A stretch of 64,000 bases of DNA from Psettodes erumei (lineage: Eukaryota; Chordata; Actinopteri; Pleuronectiformes; Psettodidae). Where the stretch lies: NCBI GenBank assembly GCA_016785225.1, contig JAFBJZ010000384.1, forward strand, positions 62,001 to 126,000, written 5' to 3'. Below, piece after piece: positions 50,716 to 63,940 of this stretch. A program made the translations under genes and the position numbers. Positions within the stretch are counted from its first letter, which is position 1. Every line of letters starts with the position of its first letter. Below the pieces are notes generated by a model. The model searched no databases and was not told where the DNA came from. It saw only the letters and a list, made by a program, of their open reading frames with translations.

Positions 50716-51009
50716 CTAATAGTGCTGGGGTGGATTAAAGTGGAGTGCTGCAGCTCCTAAGACCACCAGAGTTGCTCCACTGTGACTGCTGATGCAAGCC
50801 AGACCTTGACCCTGTGCACCAGCCACTGATAGTTCAGACTTCTCATCTGAACGCTCACCAGCCTGGAGGAAGATGGAATGCCCTGCTGCGCCACACACCA
50901 GATGGCCCTCAACACATCTCCCATTTCCTACGCTGCTCAGGTTTGGCTGTACTGCTGGTGACCCTGGATCAAAACCTTCCAAGATCAGATTGAGCCAAGC
51001 AGATATCAC
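50716..51009 (-). other. Unassigned 97-codon open frame, possible old coding relic
   Basis: The minus-strand frame is richer in Gly, Ala, Ser and Val than its neighbours and is less AT-rich than the flanks. It includes GNGRCVEGHLVCGAAGHSIF and ends at a stop in frame. I recognise no domain. There is no signal peptide and no convincing acceptor or donor. It could be a decayed retrocopy or transposon fragment, or chance. Confidence 0.12.
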
Positions 51010-51650
51010 AATCTTATGGACAAAAGATTACCAGCAACTGACATAGCTGTGAGTAAGCTAGTAATACTTCTGTAATGATGTACTTCTATACTAACACTGG
51101 TACTGTAAGCAGTAAAAGTACAACTTTAATCCCCCTTGAGAACATTTCTTTATCACATAAACATCAAAAGCAACACAAGGCGAACATAGTGCCAAACATA
51201 AGCAGGTCACACGCAAGCCAACAGCTCATACATATGCGTGCCAATTTAGTGATTGTAGATTGTAGATACTATCCTCTATATCATGCAGAGACTTGTGCAG
51301 AGAATTAACAATAAAACAGTTGGTTGTCAACTGTTTCTCCTTTTCCCATGGAACTAAATGTATCAGTAGTTTGCATTTATGTTTGCTCCTCTGTCTGTGT
51401 AAGGTTCCTGAAGCCGAAGTTCATCAAGGTTCTGTAGACTATGGTCACTCGACTATACTTAAATAGCAGCCTCGATTAGTGGCGTTTCAACAGGAAAGCA
51501 GCTACTGTAGTATCCACAAGGCAGTTCCAGAATGTCCGTGATTCATTGTTTAATAAACACTGAGTGCATCCTTGAAGAGAAATGTTTGCTCTCTTTCGAC
51601 TTAATGGCATGACTCAAATCCACTGAGGTTCCCGTGTGGCCTTTGCTAAC

Positions 51651-51660
51651 TATATAAAAG
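51651..51660 (+). promoter_or_regulatory. TATA-box-like sequence
   Basis: TATATAAAAG matches the TATA-box consensus on the plus strand, with CG-containing, somewhat GC-richer sequence about 20-40 bases downstream. No open frame of interest follows, so promoter activity is speculative. Confidence 0.15.
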
Positions 51661-52717
51661 CGTCCGATTATCTCTTGCTCGCTGCGGCTCAGAGGCCAGA
51701 CTCACAGGGCACATACAGCACTGCAGCATCGCCCAGCCTCTCATCCGTACATCTGTTTTCAGCCCTCTTCATCTCCTCTTTCCTTCTCATTCTTCTCTTC
51801 CCTTCTCCATGGTCCCTACCTCCCATCCGGGGAAATGGTTTGGCCTTTCTGAAGTAAACAGGCATTAATCACTCCTTGAGAGGGAATTGTCTGAGGGACA
51901 GCCCACGGCATTTGAAGGGGGCCACACAGAGGCACATGGGAGCAGGAGATAGATGCTGTAGGGTTGCTGGGTGTTATGGCCCCCTATGGGATGTGCACAG
52001 CACCAGCTGATGGGGTCAGTGTGTCCACCTTGGGTAAGTGTGTCAAGGACAGTGAGGGGAGGAGGTGGGACTTTGGCTATGGGTGAAATACGCTGTCGTA
52101 AACTGGAACAGCGGGCTGACAAAAAATTCTTTGTTCCTTCTTTAGTTTCTCTTCTCTTTAATTTCTTTTCTCCCTCTTTGTTTTACAGTAATATAAGGAG
52201 TTCATACTTGTGCATAAACATAAATTAATGAGTGATCTGTCATGAATATGAGAGAGTGAAAAAAACACCACATTCACTGTTAAATGTCAGAAAAAAGATC
52301 TGTTGTGTACTTCTCCCTTCAAAATTAAGATGTGGATGCAGTATTGTTTTGTATTCTTTCAGATTTCGTATCTCTGATATTTACTCCACAAAGTTTATGG
52401 ATAGAGCTTTTAAAATAATACACACACCCCCCCATCGAGAAAATGAGGACCAATATTTATGATTTCTCTGTTTTTGATGTATTGTTTTCATCATTAGTTC
52501 AAAGACAGATGAATAACACAATCTAACACAGTTTATGAACCGTGAATGGCAAGTGCAATTGTCATTTGAATCCCAATTACTTGTTCTTCTTGGCTAACCA
52601 CATTAAAATTATCTTATAATGCTTTATGAATAATTAGCTATGATACTTTAAGTCATGTTTTCTGTTGCAAAATGTAGCTGTTTTAGAACCTTTATTGAAG
52701 TTTTAAAAAACATTATG

Positions 52718-52739
52718 TTAATACACATTTGTGTATTAA
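52718..52739. repeat. 22-bp near-perfect palindrome
   Basis: TTAATACACA, a two-base centre TT, then the exact reverse complement TGTGTATTAA. Confidence 0.85.
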
Positions 52740-55700
52740 TGATACTATCCATATAAAATAGACTACTTTATTATTCCTGGTGTCCCTCTATTGAAACCCA
52801 AAAATAGTGTTATGGTTAATAAAGTCAAGTGCATTCTGACACTAACCAGCTATCACTGACATTACCATTCTCAACTAATTAGTCCAAGTACAGTCATGAC
52901 ATGTTTTATGATACATTGTTGCATAAAGATGTCGCTCACTGACCAAAGACCACTGTCATCCATTATAATCATCTGCTATTTAATTAGAATCACCAGTGTT
53001 TGCCAACCAAGACACTGTGTGCAACACAGTATTATCCAGTGCAATAAATGCTTTGTGAGAATTATTCATGAAGGTCTAGAGTGCCATTTTTGCTGGCAAA
53101 GAATAGACTTTTGTCAACAGAAATTCAAGCTCAGTCAACAGGAAATCCAGAGAAAAGAGCATCATATTACACGGATGATAGTTGTTGATTTTTCAGTGAA
53201 AAACTGAAGCCAGCTTTCACATTCACATTTGTTAGCTTTGGGTATATTTTCTCTGCCATGCCAACAATCAGCTGTCTACATGAGGGTAGACTTTGCTTCA
53301 TTTAAAGCAAAGGATCGCATTTTTTACAACCACACTTGTATGTTTTTTACCTCTATGTAACTTTTGGACTTCTGTCTGAACTGGTGGTGAAGAGATTCCT
53401 TCCCAGTGGGATTCCAGTGTGATCGATGGGTGGGACAAAGTCCATAGTCCTTGTTCTGTGGGGAAAAAGTTATGTGGCTTCAGCTGTCCAAAATAAACAA
53501 ATCAAATGGCTATCTCAAAAAATTATAATTAACACTGTTTCGTGCTGCAGCAGAGGCTTACTTGACAAAGACAAAGTGGTAAATTTGCACAAGAAAGACT
53601 CACTTTGGAAGGTAAACTGTCAAACTCAGACTGCAGAAGTCTTGCACGAGCTTTGGCTACATTTTTGCAGAGAGAGAAAATGGCAGATTTTGTCCCCCAT
53701 CTCTTCCATTAGAATTGCATCAGGAAAGGATCTCTCTTCATCCACCCATTTTCCTGTTTTTGTGCACCAAAAAAGATTTTATATGTGGCTCTAGTGTTTT
53801 AGGATGGGTTTTAAATGTGTTATTCACATAGTGCATTCTGTGTGGTTTGTTAAGTTTAGTGAATTTCCATCAGAATCTTGCATGTCTTAAAGCAGCTCCT
53901 GCTGGTCTCCAGCTCGTTACAATAGCAGCACTCAGGCAGCAGGGAGACATATGCTGCTCATCTTAAGTGGTGCTTTAAAAGGTATTGATGGTTTAAAAGC
54001 AGCTAGTAAGTGATCAATGAGGAGACGTCTGTGTCTGTTTCATTGCGACGACGGTATGGTGCAACCAGACCAACAGAAACTCTTAAAGAACTGCAGCAGA
54101 TTGCCCTCAGTACAAGTATTGTTACGCAACTGATTCAAATGATCCAGCCTTATACCACAGTTCCCTAGTGTTGCTGTACATGCTGCTGATGTGTTTATAG
54201 CCAAAATTAGTTTATGTCATCCCATATCACATTAATATTTTTTGCCACAGAAATCATTGTGGAAATAAGCAGTATTAAAGGTCCTTCATTTTAGGTGAAA
54301 TGACAGTTGGGCAACAATTGAGAGTCTTGGCAAAGCAACAGCAACACTCTGATTACAATCAGCCAGATGGCTGCCAAGAAATGTTTGGATGTAATTGGGA
54401 GGCAGGGGAAAAGCAGATTTCATACTTAAAATTTATCTTTCATGTCTTTAATAACCCCAAGCTCCATAAAGCTGTCAAACACTTGGAAAAAATTATGTTC
54501 CAGGTTTTTCAAATGTCTCCAATGTTTGTGCAGAACAAAAGCCATAACGGTAGCAAGTCAGTGCAGCGCACACCCACATATGATTTTATATAATTACAGC
54601 AGTACTCCATGAAAAACAGAAATGGTTTGGGCTGTTTTTCCAACACCACTTTCCCACAAAGAAGTTTTGTTGATTTTTCTTTTTTTATAATAATATATTT
54701 TTTACTGTTGCCCCTTCCTATTCGATAACCATCTAATTAATAGTTTCACAGGAGTCTGAATCACTCTCGTTTGGTAGTCTCAGTTTGGCAGGATCATGCA
54801 AAAATCCAAATTCCTGGTGGGTGAGAGAAGAAAGGGCAGCATAATGTTCTGAGGCATAAGAGCTCTCCACTTACTCTAAGATGCTTTCATCTCGCTCGTC
54901 TGAAAGTCGGGCCTGTTGTTCTTTGTTAGGGTGTGAGTTTCAGCAATGTTTTGAACCGACATGACACGGCCAGGGATGTTTGTACATCCAGCGTTTGAAT
55001 TACGGCCTGAGTGGTGATGTATGAGCGGTATGTCAGGTCTGTCTGTTAACAATGATTTATGAACGCTTGAGGGGGGAGCAAAGCCAGGTTATGGTAATGT
55101 AGTCAGACTGCGAGAGCTACTGTAAACACAGTGTATGACACCTAATGAAGGCTCACACAGGAATCCATTACACCCATTCACATTCCACTCTTATGATACT
55201 GCAAGAGAAACTTGTCATTCTAGGGCAACAAAGGGCCTGAATACTTCATCTGAATGTTATTCAAACATCTTGGAGTAATATTGCTCAACTGATGAACTAC
55301 TGCCTGACAGCATGTAAGAACTGCTTCCTGGTAGAAAACAAAATCCAAGAAAATAAAGATCTGGAAATCTGTTATCTCTGCTCGTATGAGGCGCAGACCA
55401 GCATGACAGAGTCACCTCAAGACCAGTGCAAAGCACGGATCATGTTCTTCTGTAACCTGAAACTCAGGCTCATCAAAGAAATTCCAATAAGCAGCAGAGA
55501 CATTTCCCAGAGAGCATCCTGTGGGGTTCTCTTGGTGGCACGCAGCACTGATGGGTGGGGTCAGTGTGTCAAACTCCAATGCTGACCCATTACTCAGCAC
55601 AGGTCCCATTAATGTATCGGCCATCTGGGACATGTAAACGCAAAGAGTGAGGATCTCTAAAGGAGAATGAGGTGGAGAACTGGGTTTTACATCTTCGTTG

Positions 55701-56759
55701 AATAAAGGGCAACCTACCTCAGCCCCTTACTGCTGCATCTTAGATGCACAACATCAAAATCAATCGAAGAACAGTGATTTCCTTCAGACTCTCTAGGTCA
55801 CGAGTGAGTGAAGATGGAGAGGAAGCTGAAGTGTGTTTTTTCTACATGCTGCCTGAGGTGATCAAGTGTCTTTGAACAGCTGTGTGTCTATGTACATGCA
55901 CTCAACAGAAAGAAGAAGGGCAAAAAGCATGTGTCTTCTCATGTGTAATCGCATGGTAAGCATCCTTTACTGGGAATGACCTGCTTGTCTCATTAATAGG
56001 TTGTTGCCAGAGGGGAACAATATGCAAACCATGCAGGAAAGATGGAAATAAATAGATGGAAATAAATTACCCCACCACCACCACCACTACTACCCTCATG
56101 GTCACACATACTCACTTGACACAGTGCTTTAAATTATTCAGCTCATAAAGCACTTACAGCCCTGATAGGTAAGGATTTTAGTTTGTAAATAAACATTTGT
56201 TACCAGAAAGACAAAACTCTCTTAATCATGTTTCTTTGGCATATACTATAAGCTGTTTGTGCTGCTCCATTCACGTAAACGTCAGCAACCGTTCATGGGA
56301 AAATTTTGTATATTAGGCTGGGATTTACTTTTGTGTCTTGCACACATGGTGTATTGTTCCATAAATCTGTTTTAGTACTAAGCTTTAATGCACAGCAATG
56401 AGTAAACACTATGCTTACTCGCAGGGGTAATGAACAAATGAAAAAAGGCGATGAAAAGTAAAAAGCAAATGTTCTCAAATTCCCATTTGCACAAACAATT
56501 AGATCATTTTCGAAAAGCATTTAAAAAAAAAAGTTCTGCAGACACAATGCACCTTGGTTTGTGTATTGAGGAAAACCGAGACATATCACAAAAAAGGCAT
56601 TACAGCAACAGAAACCAGTATTATAGTGAACAGCTACTACAGAAGATTATGTTATCGATCCTGCTGCCCCAGGAGTAAAAAACAGACATTAAAGTGGGTG
56701 TTGATGGAAGAAACAAAAGAGGACCTTAATTCCATTATTGTTGCTCCTCTGTACCAGAT

Positions 56760-57187
56760 TGGAGCCTGGAGAGCTTTCTACTGGACCCCTGCTGAGATGG
56801 GCTTTTGGTGGGAGAGCTCAGACTTTAAGGCAGACTTCACTGCAGGCCCAGAAACAGGGGATAAGGGATCTGGTGGGGTCCCTTCTGGGCAGGGGGGCCG
56901 GGTGATATCTAAGGACCCCTGCTCTGTTTCTGCTCCAGGTTACACCGGCTATGGCAGGGGGTCCTCCCCTTCCAGACCCTGAAGGGTCTCCTTACCCTGT
57001 GGTTGAACCTCAATTAAAAGAGTCAAATGCAGAGCGCTTCAAACCATCAACCAGGATAGCAAAGATTACTACAAGAGAGCAGTTTAAATTTCATACAAAT
57101 CATTACAAATCGTACAAAATTTTACAAATTTACTGTTGCACTGTATTGTGTAATACATCTTCTCATTTTCTGCCTCATATGGTTTGA
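56760..57187 (+). other. GC-richer block with overlapping open frames and an acceptor-like site
   Basis: Between AT-rich flanks, about 56760-57010 is distinctly richer in G and C. One frame is open to 56982; another is open from about 56939 to 57187 and begins VTPAMAGGPPLPDPEG before a charged stretch. Immediately before it lies CTCTGTTTCTGCTCCAG, a good acceptor-like sequence, at 56922-56938. AGGACCCCTGC near 56911 and GCAGGGGGTCCT near 56956 form an imperfect inverted repeat. No protein family is recognised. It may be an exon, a decayed mobile element or chance. Confidence 0.18.
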
Positions 57188-58786
57188 TTAAAAGAGAATT
57201 CATCTGTGCTTCAGTGGAAGTTGTTATAATAATAATGGTGGAAATACCCTCACAATGACTTTTTAACTGTACTGGAGATTTGTTATTTCCATTCCAAAGC
57301 ACAAATTCAGAAGATGTGCCATTTCTTTGTAAAACAAAGAGGTTTTAAAATGCAATTATGTGCTTGTTGGCAAGTATTTCAAATAAATAATTAGCATTTT
57401 GACAGCCTGGCACTTGGAGATTTTTCTGCAGTGATGATGTTGCAGCTTTAACCTTTTTCCTTCCCACACCTCTCTCTGCTTTTGGGGTTTGCTATCTTGT
57501 AGGTACAATGCAAACATTAAAGGTATCAATTTCATTGACATTGTTGCTACACTTAAGTGCAGTAACCTAATCTCCTCTGAAACAGAAGGGTTTCAACCTT
57601 AGCCAGCGGGCTGCGGGAGGGGGGCTGAGTGGAAGTGGAGGAGGGTGTTGTCACCACACTTTACAGCACCATGGCATCCTGTCGAAGTGGCAGGGGCCTC
57701 GGGGTCACTTAGATAGTGTTCTTCTACCCTGAGGTATTGTGGTATTCAAAACCACATTTATTATCACAAAAAATGCTTTTCTTTCAGCATCTGTTCACTT
57801 AACTTTAATTATGGCTTCCTTACAGAGGAGGGATGCCATTAGGATGGGGTGGGTCTTTAATTCTCCCTCCTCTGAGCACAGCATCATGGCTGGATACAGC
57901 TCGGACATATGGAAAGGTGGAATATATTTTCTTTTTTCAAACGATCCACAAGAGTTAGTCAGAGATTTACAATCCTGAAGGATTTAGACATGCATTTTAA
58001 GAAAAAAGAAAAAAGTAAGAAGTGATCTGAAAATATGAAAGTAGTAGTCATCAGTGTAAACATAATCCAAGTAGTTCAGATTAAATTGTGAGTTGGTTTG
58101 TGTGTCACTCTTTGCAAGCACACGTGTGCACTTTTGTTTGCACACATACGTGTTTATCCATCCGCGGGCCTCGCACACTTGGCCCATTTTTCCTCATTGT
58201 GCTGTGAGTACCCCACTGGGGAGGAAGACGAGGGAGATTAACTATGTTTCCTGTTAGAGAAGCTTTGATGTTAAGTCCCAGGGGAAACGCTGTTCAGTCA
58301 CATTTTCCCTTCATCTGCTGCATGTCATTCAACATGTACAAACACCTCCAAAGTCACCAAGCCCTTCATGCTGTTAGCTGGCCACATTTACAACGATCAG
58401 TCATGTTGTAAGAGCAGAGTATAAGTCTGACCTCAACCTGGTGGAAAACCTTTTTTTTTTACTTTTTTGTTAGGGGTGAGAAAGCACAGGGAACTTAACT
58501 GAAAAAGAAACAAGAAATGTGGCTAAAATCAGTGCAGAATTTCTGCAGACCTGCCTGTGCATGTTGTTGGTTTAGTGTAATGATATACCCTTGACATACA
58601 GAATGCAAAATTGATTTTATGACCTTGCACCGCATGACAGAATAAGTAGATCTTCTACTGATGATTTATTTATCTATTTAATGGTTTGCAGTGCCTGTCA
58701 CTAATTAATATATACAAAAGAACACAACTACATCAACTATACAACTCAGTGACCAGATCATTCATAACTATATAACCTATCATTCT

Positions 58787-59110
58787 TTAAAAGAGCATTC
58801 CACCAATTTAAAATTGTGTTTCTGTAAAACTGAAAGACTCACCATGGACAGAAAAAAAATCTAAATCAATCCTTTTCAAAATCTTGCACCTACATTATCC
58901 ATAATGAGTCAATACTCAAACCGCTAGCCTCAAGTATTGACGATGAGTGGACTACAGGATCCTAACATCTTTCTAACTCCACAACCTGCAAAATTCTCAG
59001 ACTAGTAGTCCTCAGACTCATCTGATGCTGCTTCAAGTATCATCTGCCAAGGCCTATTTTCAGCTTTCTCTGGAGCTACAAATGCAACTTTTTTTACACA
59101 TGCAGTAGTC
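58787..59110 (+). mobile_element. Possible degenerate MITE
   Basis: TTAAAAGAGCATTCCACCAA at the left, then CCTACATTATCCATAATG and TTTCTCTGGAGCTACAAATG, recall a fish MITE family with a TTAAAG-CATTCCAC end. No matching right end was found, so this is tentative. Confidence 0.25.
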
Positions 59111-59788
59111 AGTTTCTCCAAAAATGAAGTTCAAACAAATTTGTAATGAATTCGAATGTACCATCTCACCCCCTACCTGTCAACAAATCTTGCTTTCTAA
59201 GCGGTGATGGCAATTTCATGAGATTCTGACAAGGGGCCTGTCGAAGCTATAGTGCCAGACAGAGATGCTTCTCAGATGCTTTGGTGATGAGATCGTCAGG
59301 ACGGTTGCTGTTTTCCTCCGTTTTCTTGGCAAACAACCTAAAATGACTTCCTTGAGAGGTCATGGGTTATGCCATAGGTCAAGCTGAGAGTAGCCTTTTA
59401 GAGCACCCTCTGCCAGATCACTGAGCCAGAGACCTTGAGAGGTACCACCATGATAAGATGTCAAAACATATTCAATTGCTTTATACTGATGCAATGTAAT
59501 CAGCTCCCTGACCAAAGTTAGATTAAGTCTGACTCAGAAAAGTTTAGTATACCAAATTCATGTTACATAATTATGCCTTTGATGAAAAGTATGAAAATAT
59601 CCACAGGAGTACTCAGAAAGTTAGTAAGTGCCCCACAGAGTCAATAACTGGCTTTTGCCTTTTGCTTCCATCACGGATTGACTGCTTGCCATGAAGCTTA
59701 AAAAGTAACCGCTCTTTTTTGTTGATGAAGCATGTGGAGAATATTGTGAAGTTTTTTTGGGCCCTAACTTCTGTACATTTCTTGTCAG

Positions 59789-59901
59789 AGCATGTTGAGA
59801 CCATTACTGGAGATTTAGGGTGGGTGCAGGGACATCAAAGGGAGCCAAAGGGAGCAAAGACAGTAAACACTCGTGGCAAGGCTACAAAGGGTTTGGATCA
59901 G
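59789..59901 (+). CDS. Candidate internal exon, unassigned
   Basis: A 113-base segment is bounded by an acceptor-like sequence CTGTACATTTCTTGTCAG and a near-consensus donor CAG/GTGAGC. Only one frame is open through it (phase 2 start), giving a Lys/Gly/Thr-rich peptide with EPKGAKTVNTRGKATKGLDQ. No family is recognised and no partner exon was found. It may be a non-coding RNA exon or a chance pairing of sites. Confidence 0.15.
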
Positions 59902-61266
59902 GTGAGCATATTTCATGTATACTGTATGTTTGTGTATGTCTGTGTGGGTGTGACCTGGCTTTGGATATCCTATCTCGCCCTGTTTTTGTAAATTAAACTG
60001 AAGCACAGCACAAAGTATGCCTTTTTTTTTTACCTAACACACTATTTTTTCTCTTATTCTGTTTGTTTTCTGTTAATGGCTTTGATCATTAACTCCTCCT
60101 GTTATGCTTACTATTCATAATAATGTAAGCAATATTTAGAGTTATACCTGTAAAGCGTTTGGCCTCCATAGCAGCTGGAGCCCCCTCTTGAGCTGTCAGT
60201 ATGATTGACGATTGAGACAGTACATGAATTTCAAATCCTAGAGGAACATACGGGGTTGGCAACATAAACATGTACAAAACTCCAGTAATAGGACTCAAAA
60301 GAAGGCAATTACAAGCTCTAAATGTAAATCAGCTGCATGTGCTGTATTCCAACTTCTTCCACCACATGCGTGCTGGCGAACTGAGGCGAAGGCAACCCCC
60401 ATCCCTCCGTTTGTCCAGTCCTCCTGCTCAGTCACCGGGGACTGGCTGGAGGAGGAAAAAACAGGGTTCCTGCTCCCTTTGCATTCAATTATGGTGGTCG
60501 TGTTTAAATCTCCCAACCCTCAAATGAGACCAGAGAAATCCAGGATGGTGGCCATCTAATGCAGAGAGACGGAGACACGCACACACTAGTGTTCGGATAT
60601 CTGAGCGTTGGAGGGAATCCAAGCATAGCTGCGATCACCCCTTTTTCACACATCAGCAAACACCATTTCTCCTGCATGAATATTGACTTCATGTTCTGCA
60701 GCTACTTTCAAATATATAATTTTTATTTCCAAAGACAGCATTTAATGGAGTGCTTTCTTTGTATTTTCACGTTAGAATCACGACCAAAGACAGATGACAT
60801 GGAATCAATGAATTTTGAAAAAATTTTTGTACCATTCCCCTATTGTATTCATTTATTTATTTAACATTCTGTTCAATATTGCTTTAAGATATTGCCCTCT
60901 GGTCAAAGTAGCTTGTTGATGTCATTTTTTTTGAGAGACTCCAGATTGGACAGGGTTGATGAGAGGACTATGATTTACCAGATGGCACATTGTGTGTGTT
61001 CTTGTTTCTTGGCAGTCTGACCCTACTGAATATTGAGATGAGAGACCAGCTTGGATTTTCTAGGGGGAAAAAAAGTGTGAAATTTCTTGGACTGACTGTA
61101 TTGCCTATCTGTCACCTTCTGTATTGGAATAGACGTGCAGTCACTGATTGTTGAAATTGTATTATTATTATTGTTGAGCTGTGATTTGGTAGGTGAGAAA
61201 TAATGGCTAATCAGTCATGAAATCATTCAGATTGAAAGAGGAGTATGATGGTTGCATATTTCAATG

Positions 61267-61270
<4 letters not shown>

Positions 61271-61299
<29 letters not shown>
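61271..61299. repeat. (GT)n microsatellite
   Basis: About 14 GT dinucleotides. Confidence 0.95.
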
Positions 61300-61300
<1 letters not shown>

Positions 61301-63842
61301 CTGCCTTCATGCATTACATCTACACATAATTTGCTGAGCCTCAAGTCCAAAGAGAGGTCAAACACTCACACTTTATTCAGTGGCCACACAAGCATCAATC
61401 AAACAGTTAAAATCATCCTTAAACATTGTGTTTGGAGGTACAATTTCCTGTTCCTCTAATGAAACAGATGTAACACCAAAAAAGTTCCTCTTTAAGTTTG
61501 GCTCAAAGGCCCGCTCAAGGTTTTATATGAGCTACTAAGCCTCAGCACAGGTTGTATCTTTTTGTCCTAGGCCTTAGACCCTTTCATTAACCTCTTCTAA
61601 CAGTGTAAGAGACAACAGACAGCTGGACTGCATTTCGGGACAGATTGGGACCAGCCATGTGTTTGGCCGGGAGTGTTGTGTTGAAGAGAACTCGGATGTG
61701 GAGGAGAAGGAAGTGTCCAAAAATAAAGCACTCGCCGCTTAAAACTTACTCAATTACCCCTGTGTAAAGCACTGGAGTACACTGGACTATACAACAGCTA
61801 ACCAAGCTAATGCTCAAGGACACACAAGTTGCTCCAAACCGGAAAGAAAAACAGATTTGGTCAGGAAACAGACATGTACTTGAACCAAATTGTCTTGCTC
61901 AGAGCAGTGATTCATTCTAGCATTGGCAGAGATTTTGCTGTTTATGAGGCGTTCTCAGTGGGAAAGAAGGCAGTGACTGGGCTGCCACCTTGAGGTTTAC
62001 ACATGCACTTAAATTTATTTGTGTCATATCTGATGACGTGTGACACATCAGAAAACATTAAGATTGCTGGAAAACAGACTAAATGTTTGAAACCCCTTTC
62101 GTTACAAACGAGTGGCTCAAATCGCATCCCAAAGAAATTGGATTTCCGCACTACATTACAACAGAACAGAATACATTTGCTGTTCAGCATTACATTTGTA
62201 CACAAATGGATAATGAATATAAACATCAGAATTAGCTTGATCAAAGTGGGGATGAATAAGGAGAGCCTTCAGTGTATGCTCCCATCTTAAATAACTCAGT
62301 GGCTTAGCTTGTTATGGTTCTGGCTATAAGAGGACAGAGAGCACCCACTGCATCATGCACTATAGATGTACTGCACCCTCCTCTGTACCAGACACATTGA
62401 GGGCTGATGGGAAAGGGGCTGGTTGTATGTCACAGTTAGAAGCAGTGAAAATGCGTCGGTGGCTCAGCCTTCGAGTGAGCAGGACACATGCTGGCAAATT
62501 TATAGAAGTATTAAACATTAAATGATCTGATGCAATTGCGATTTCACGACAGGGAAATGGGATAGTTAATAACTGTCTCAGCGAGCAGCTTTCTAGCTTG
62601 AGATGAGCCACAATTAGGTCAAACTGGCTGGCACATTAGCAGAAGGACAAGAGGCAGTTTCAGGACTTTTCTTCTTTGGGATGGGTGAAACGCAGCATTA
62701 ATCACAGTAATGTTGCTGCAGTGGCGGGTAGAGACAGCCCATGACGCCTTCTCTGCATAATATCCTAAAGTGAGCACTGCATTCTCCTCCTAATTTATGT
62801 ACTGCTACTGGGGCTGTACAGTAAAGCCTTCTGAAGACTTCTCTATAGCTCACGGAAAGGATATAATACATTTGGCTCACTGCATAGAAACTTTACTGTA
62901 TTGTTCCTGCTGTAGTTTTATATCCGCAGCCTGATGAAATCTGCAGTGCATCAGCTGCAGTGACAAGGCTAAGGAAGTGAAGGACAGTGAAAGGCTGATA
63001 TTGTCCCGAGTTGTTGTGGATCACCTGTCTCCAAAAAGACGGAAGGAGATATACAATGAATTGTAAACGTGATACTGCACAAATAAGTTCAGGGTGGTGA
63101 ATGAGATGCCCAGCGGTCTTTCTGTAACTGTTCTGCAGCAAATTTCCTCCCTGCTATTAATTACTGAGTCATTTTCATTTATTTATTATTGCTAATTTTC
63201 TCATTTGTTTTAGGACTATTTAACAAACGATATTAGATAATTGAGAGAAGTTTTTTTCCAAAGAAAAGGAAAATTAACTATCACTGCCTCCAAACCCTTG
63301 TAATTCAAATGTCTTTATCAAGAGGGATAATGGGGGCAGTTTAAAAAGTATGGCAGTTCCTTTTCCATGTTGATGTTACATAAATTGAAATAGGTGTATT
63401 AACATATGAACAAATATCTCGAAAAAACTTCATATGCTTAACTCATATCCTTATGAACACAATGAAAATTGATGGTACTCAACTTTTCAGTAAAATACAT
63501 ACCTTACCTATTTTGTAAGGGTTTGCATAATGTGTCAATGCTCTTTTCACCCTGCTGAAAATGAATTTAAAAAACCCTCTCCAAGTCAGGCAGGAAAGTC
63601 ACACAGCCAACCTCCTGCACATCTCTAAAGCTGTGTGATTAATATTACAAACCTGCTCATTCTTCTCAACACCAAACACTGAGTGTGAGTCTACTGCTGC
63701 GTCAACTGCAAGCTACAGACAGCATGAACACAAGATGATGGAGACTGAAATGCAGATCGAATAATCCATTCTGTGAGTAACACAATATTACTCTGTATAA
63801 GGAAAAAATTCCTTGAAAAAGATGCTCCTTTTCTGCACATCT

Positions 63843-63940
63843 GCATGGGAGAAGACTGTTTTTTGTTGGTTTTTTTTTTTTTGGTGCTATCCATCAGATC
63901 TGCTGAAGCAGCAGTGTACCTCTCAATGCTTCTCCCATGC
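63843..63940. repeat. 12-bp inverted repeat with a long spacer
   Basis: GCATGGGAGAAG at 63843-63854 is exactly complementary to CTTCTCCCATGC at 63929-63940. Arms this short with a 74-base spacer can occur by chance in a window of this size. Confidence 0.6.

Larger units (their letters stand above)
51010..56759. other. Non-coding stretch, no supported gene
   Basis: AT-rich DNA with a perfect palindrome at 52718-52739. The open frames at 53426-53794 (122 codons) and 55292-55585 have no recognisable domains or splice context and are not called. Confidence 0.5.

Noticed and set aside
51070..51125. Segment resembling a poly-TACT/AGTAC hAT fragment
   Set aside because: Only scattered short words match; too degenerate to call.
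53426..53794. 122-codon plus-strand open frame
   Set aside because: AT-rich region and no similarity to a family I know; length is not exceptional for a 64-kb window.
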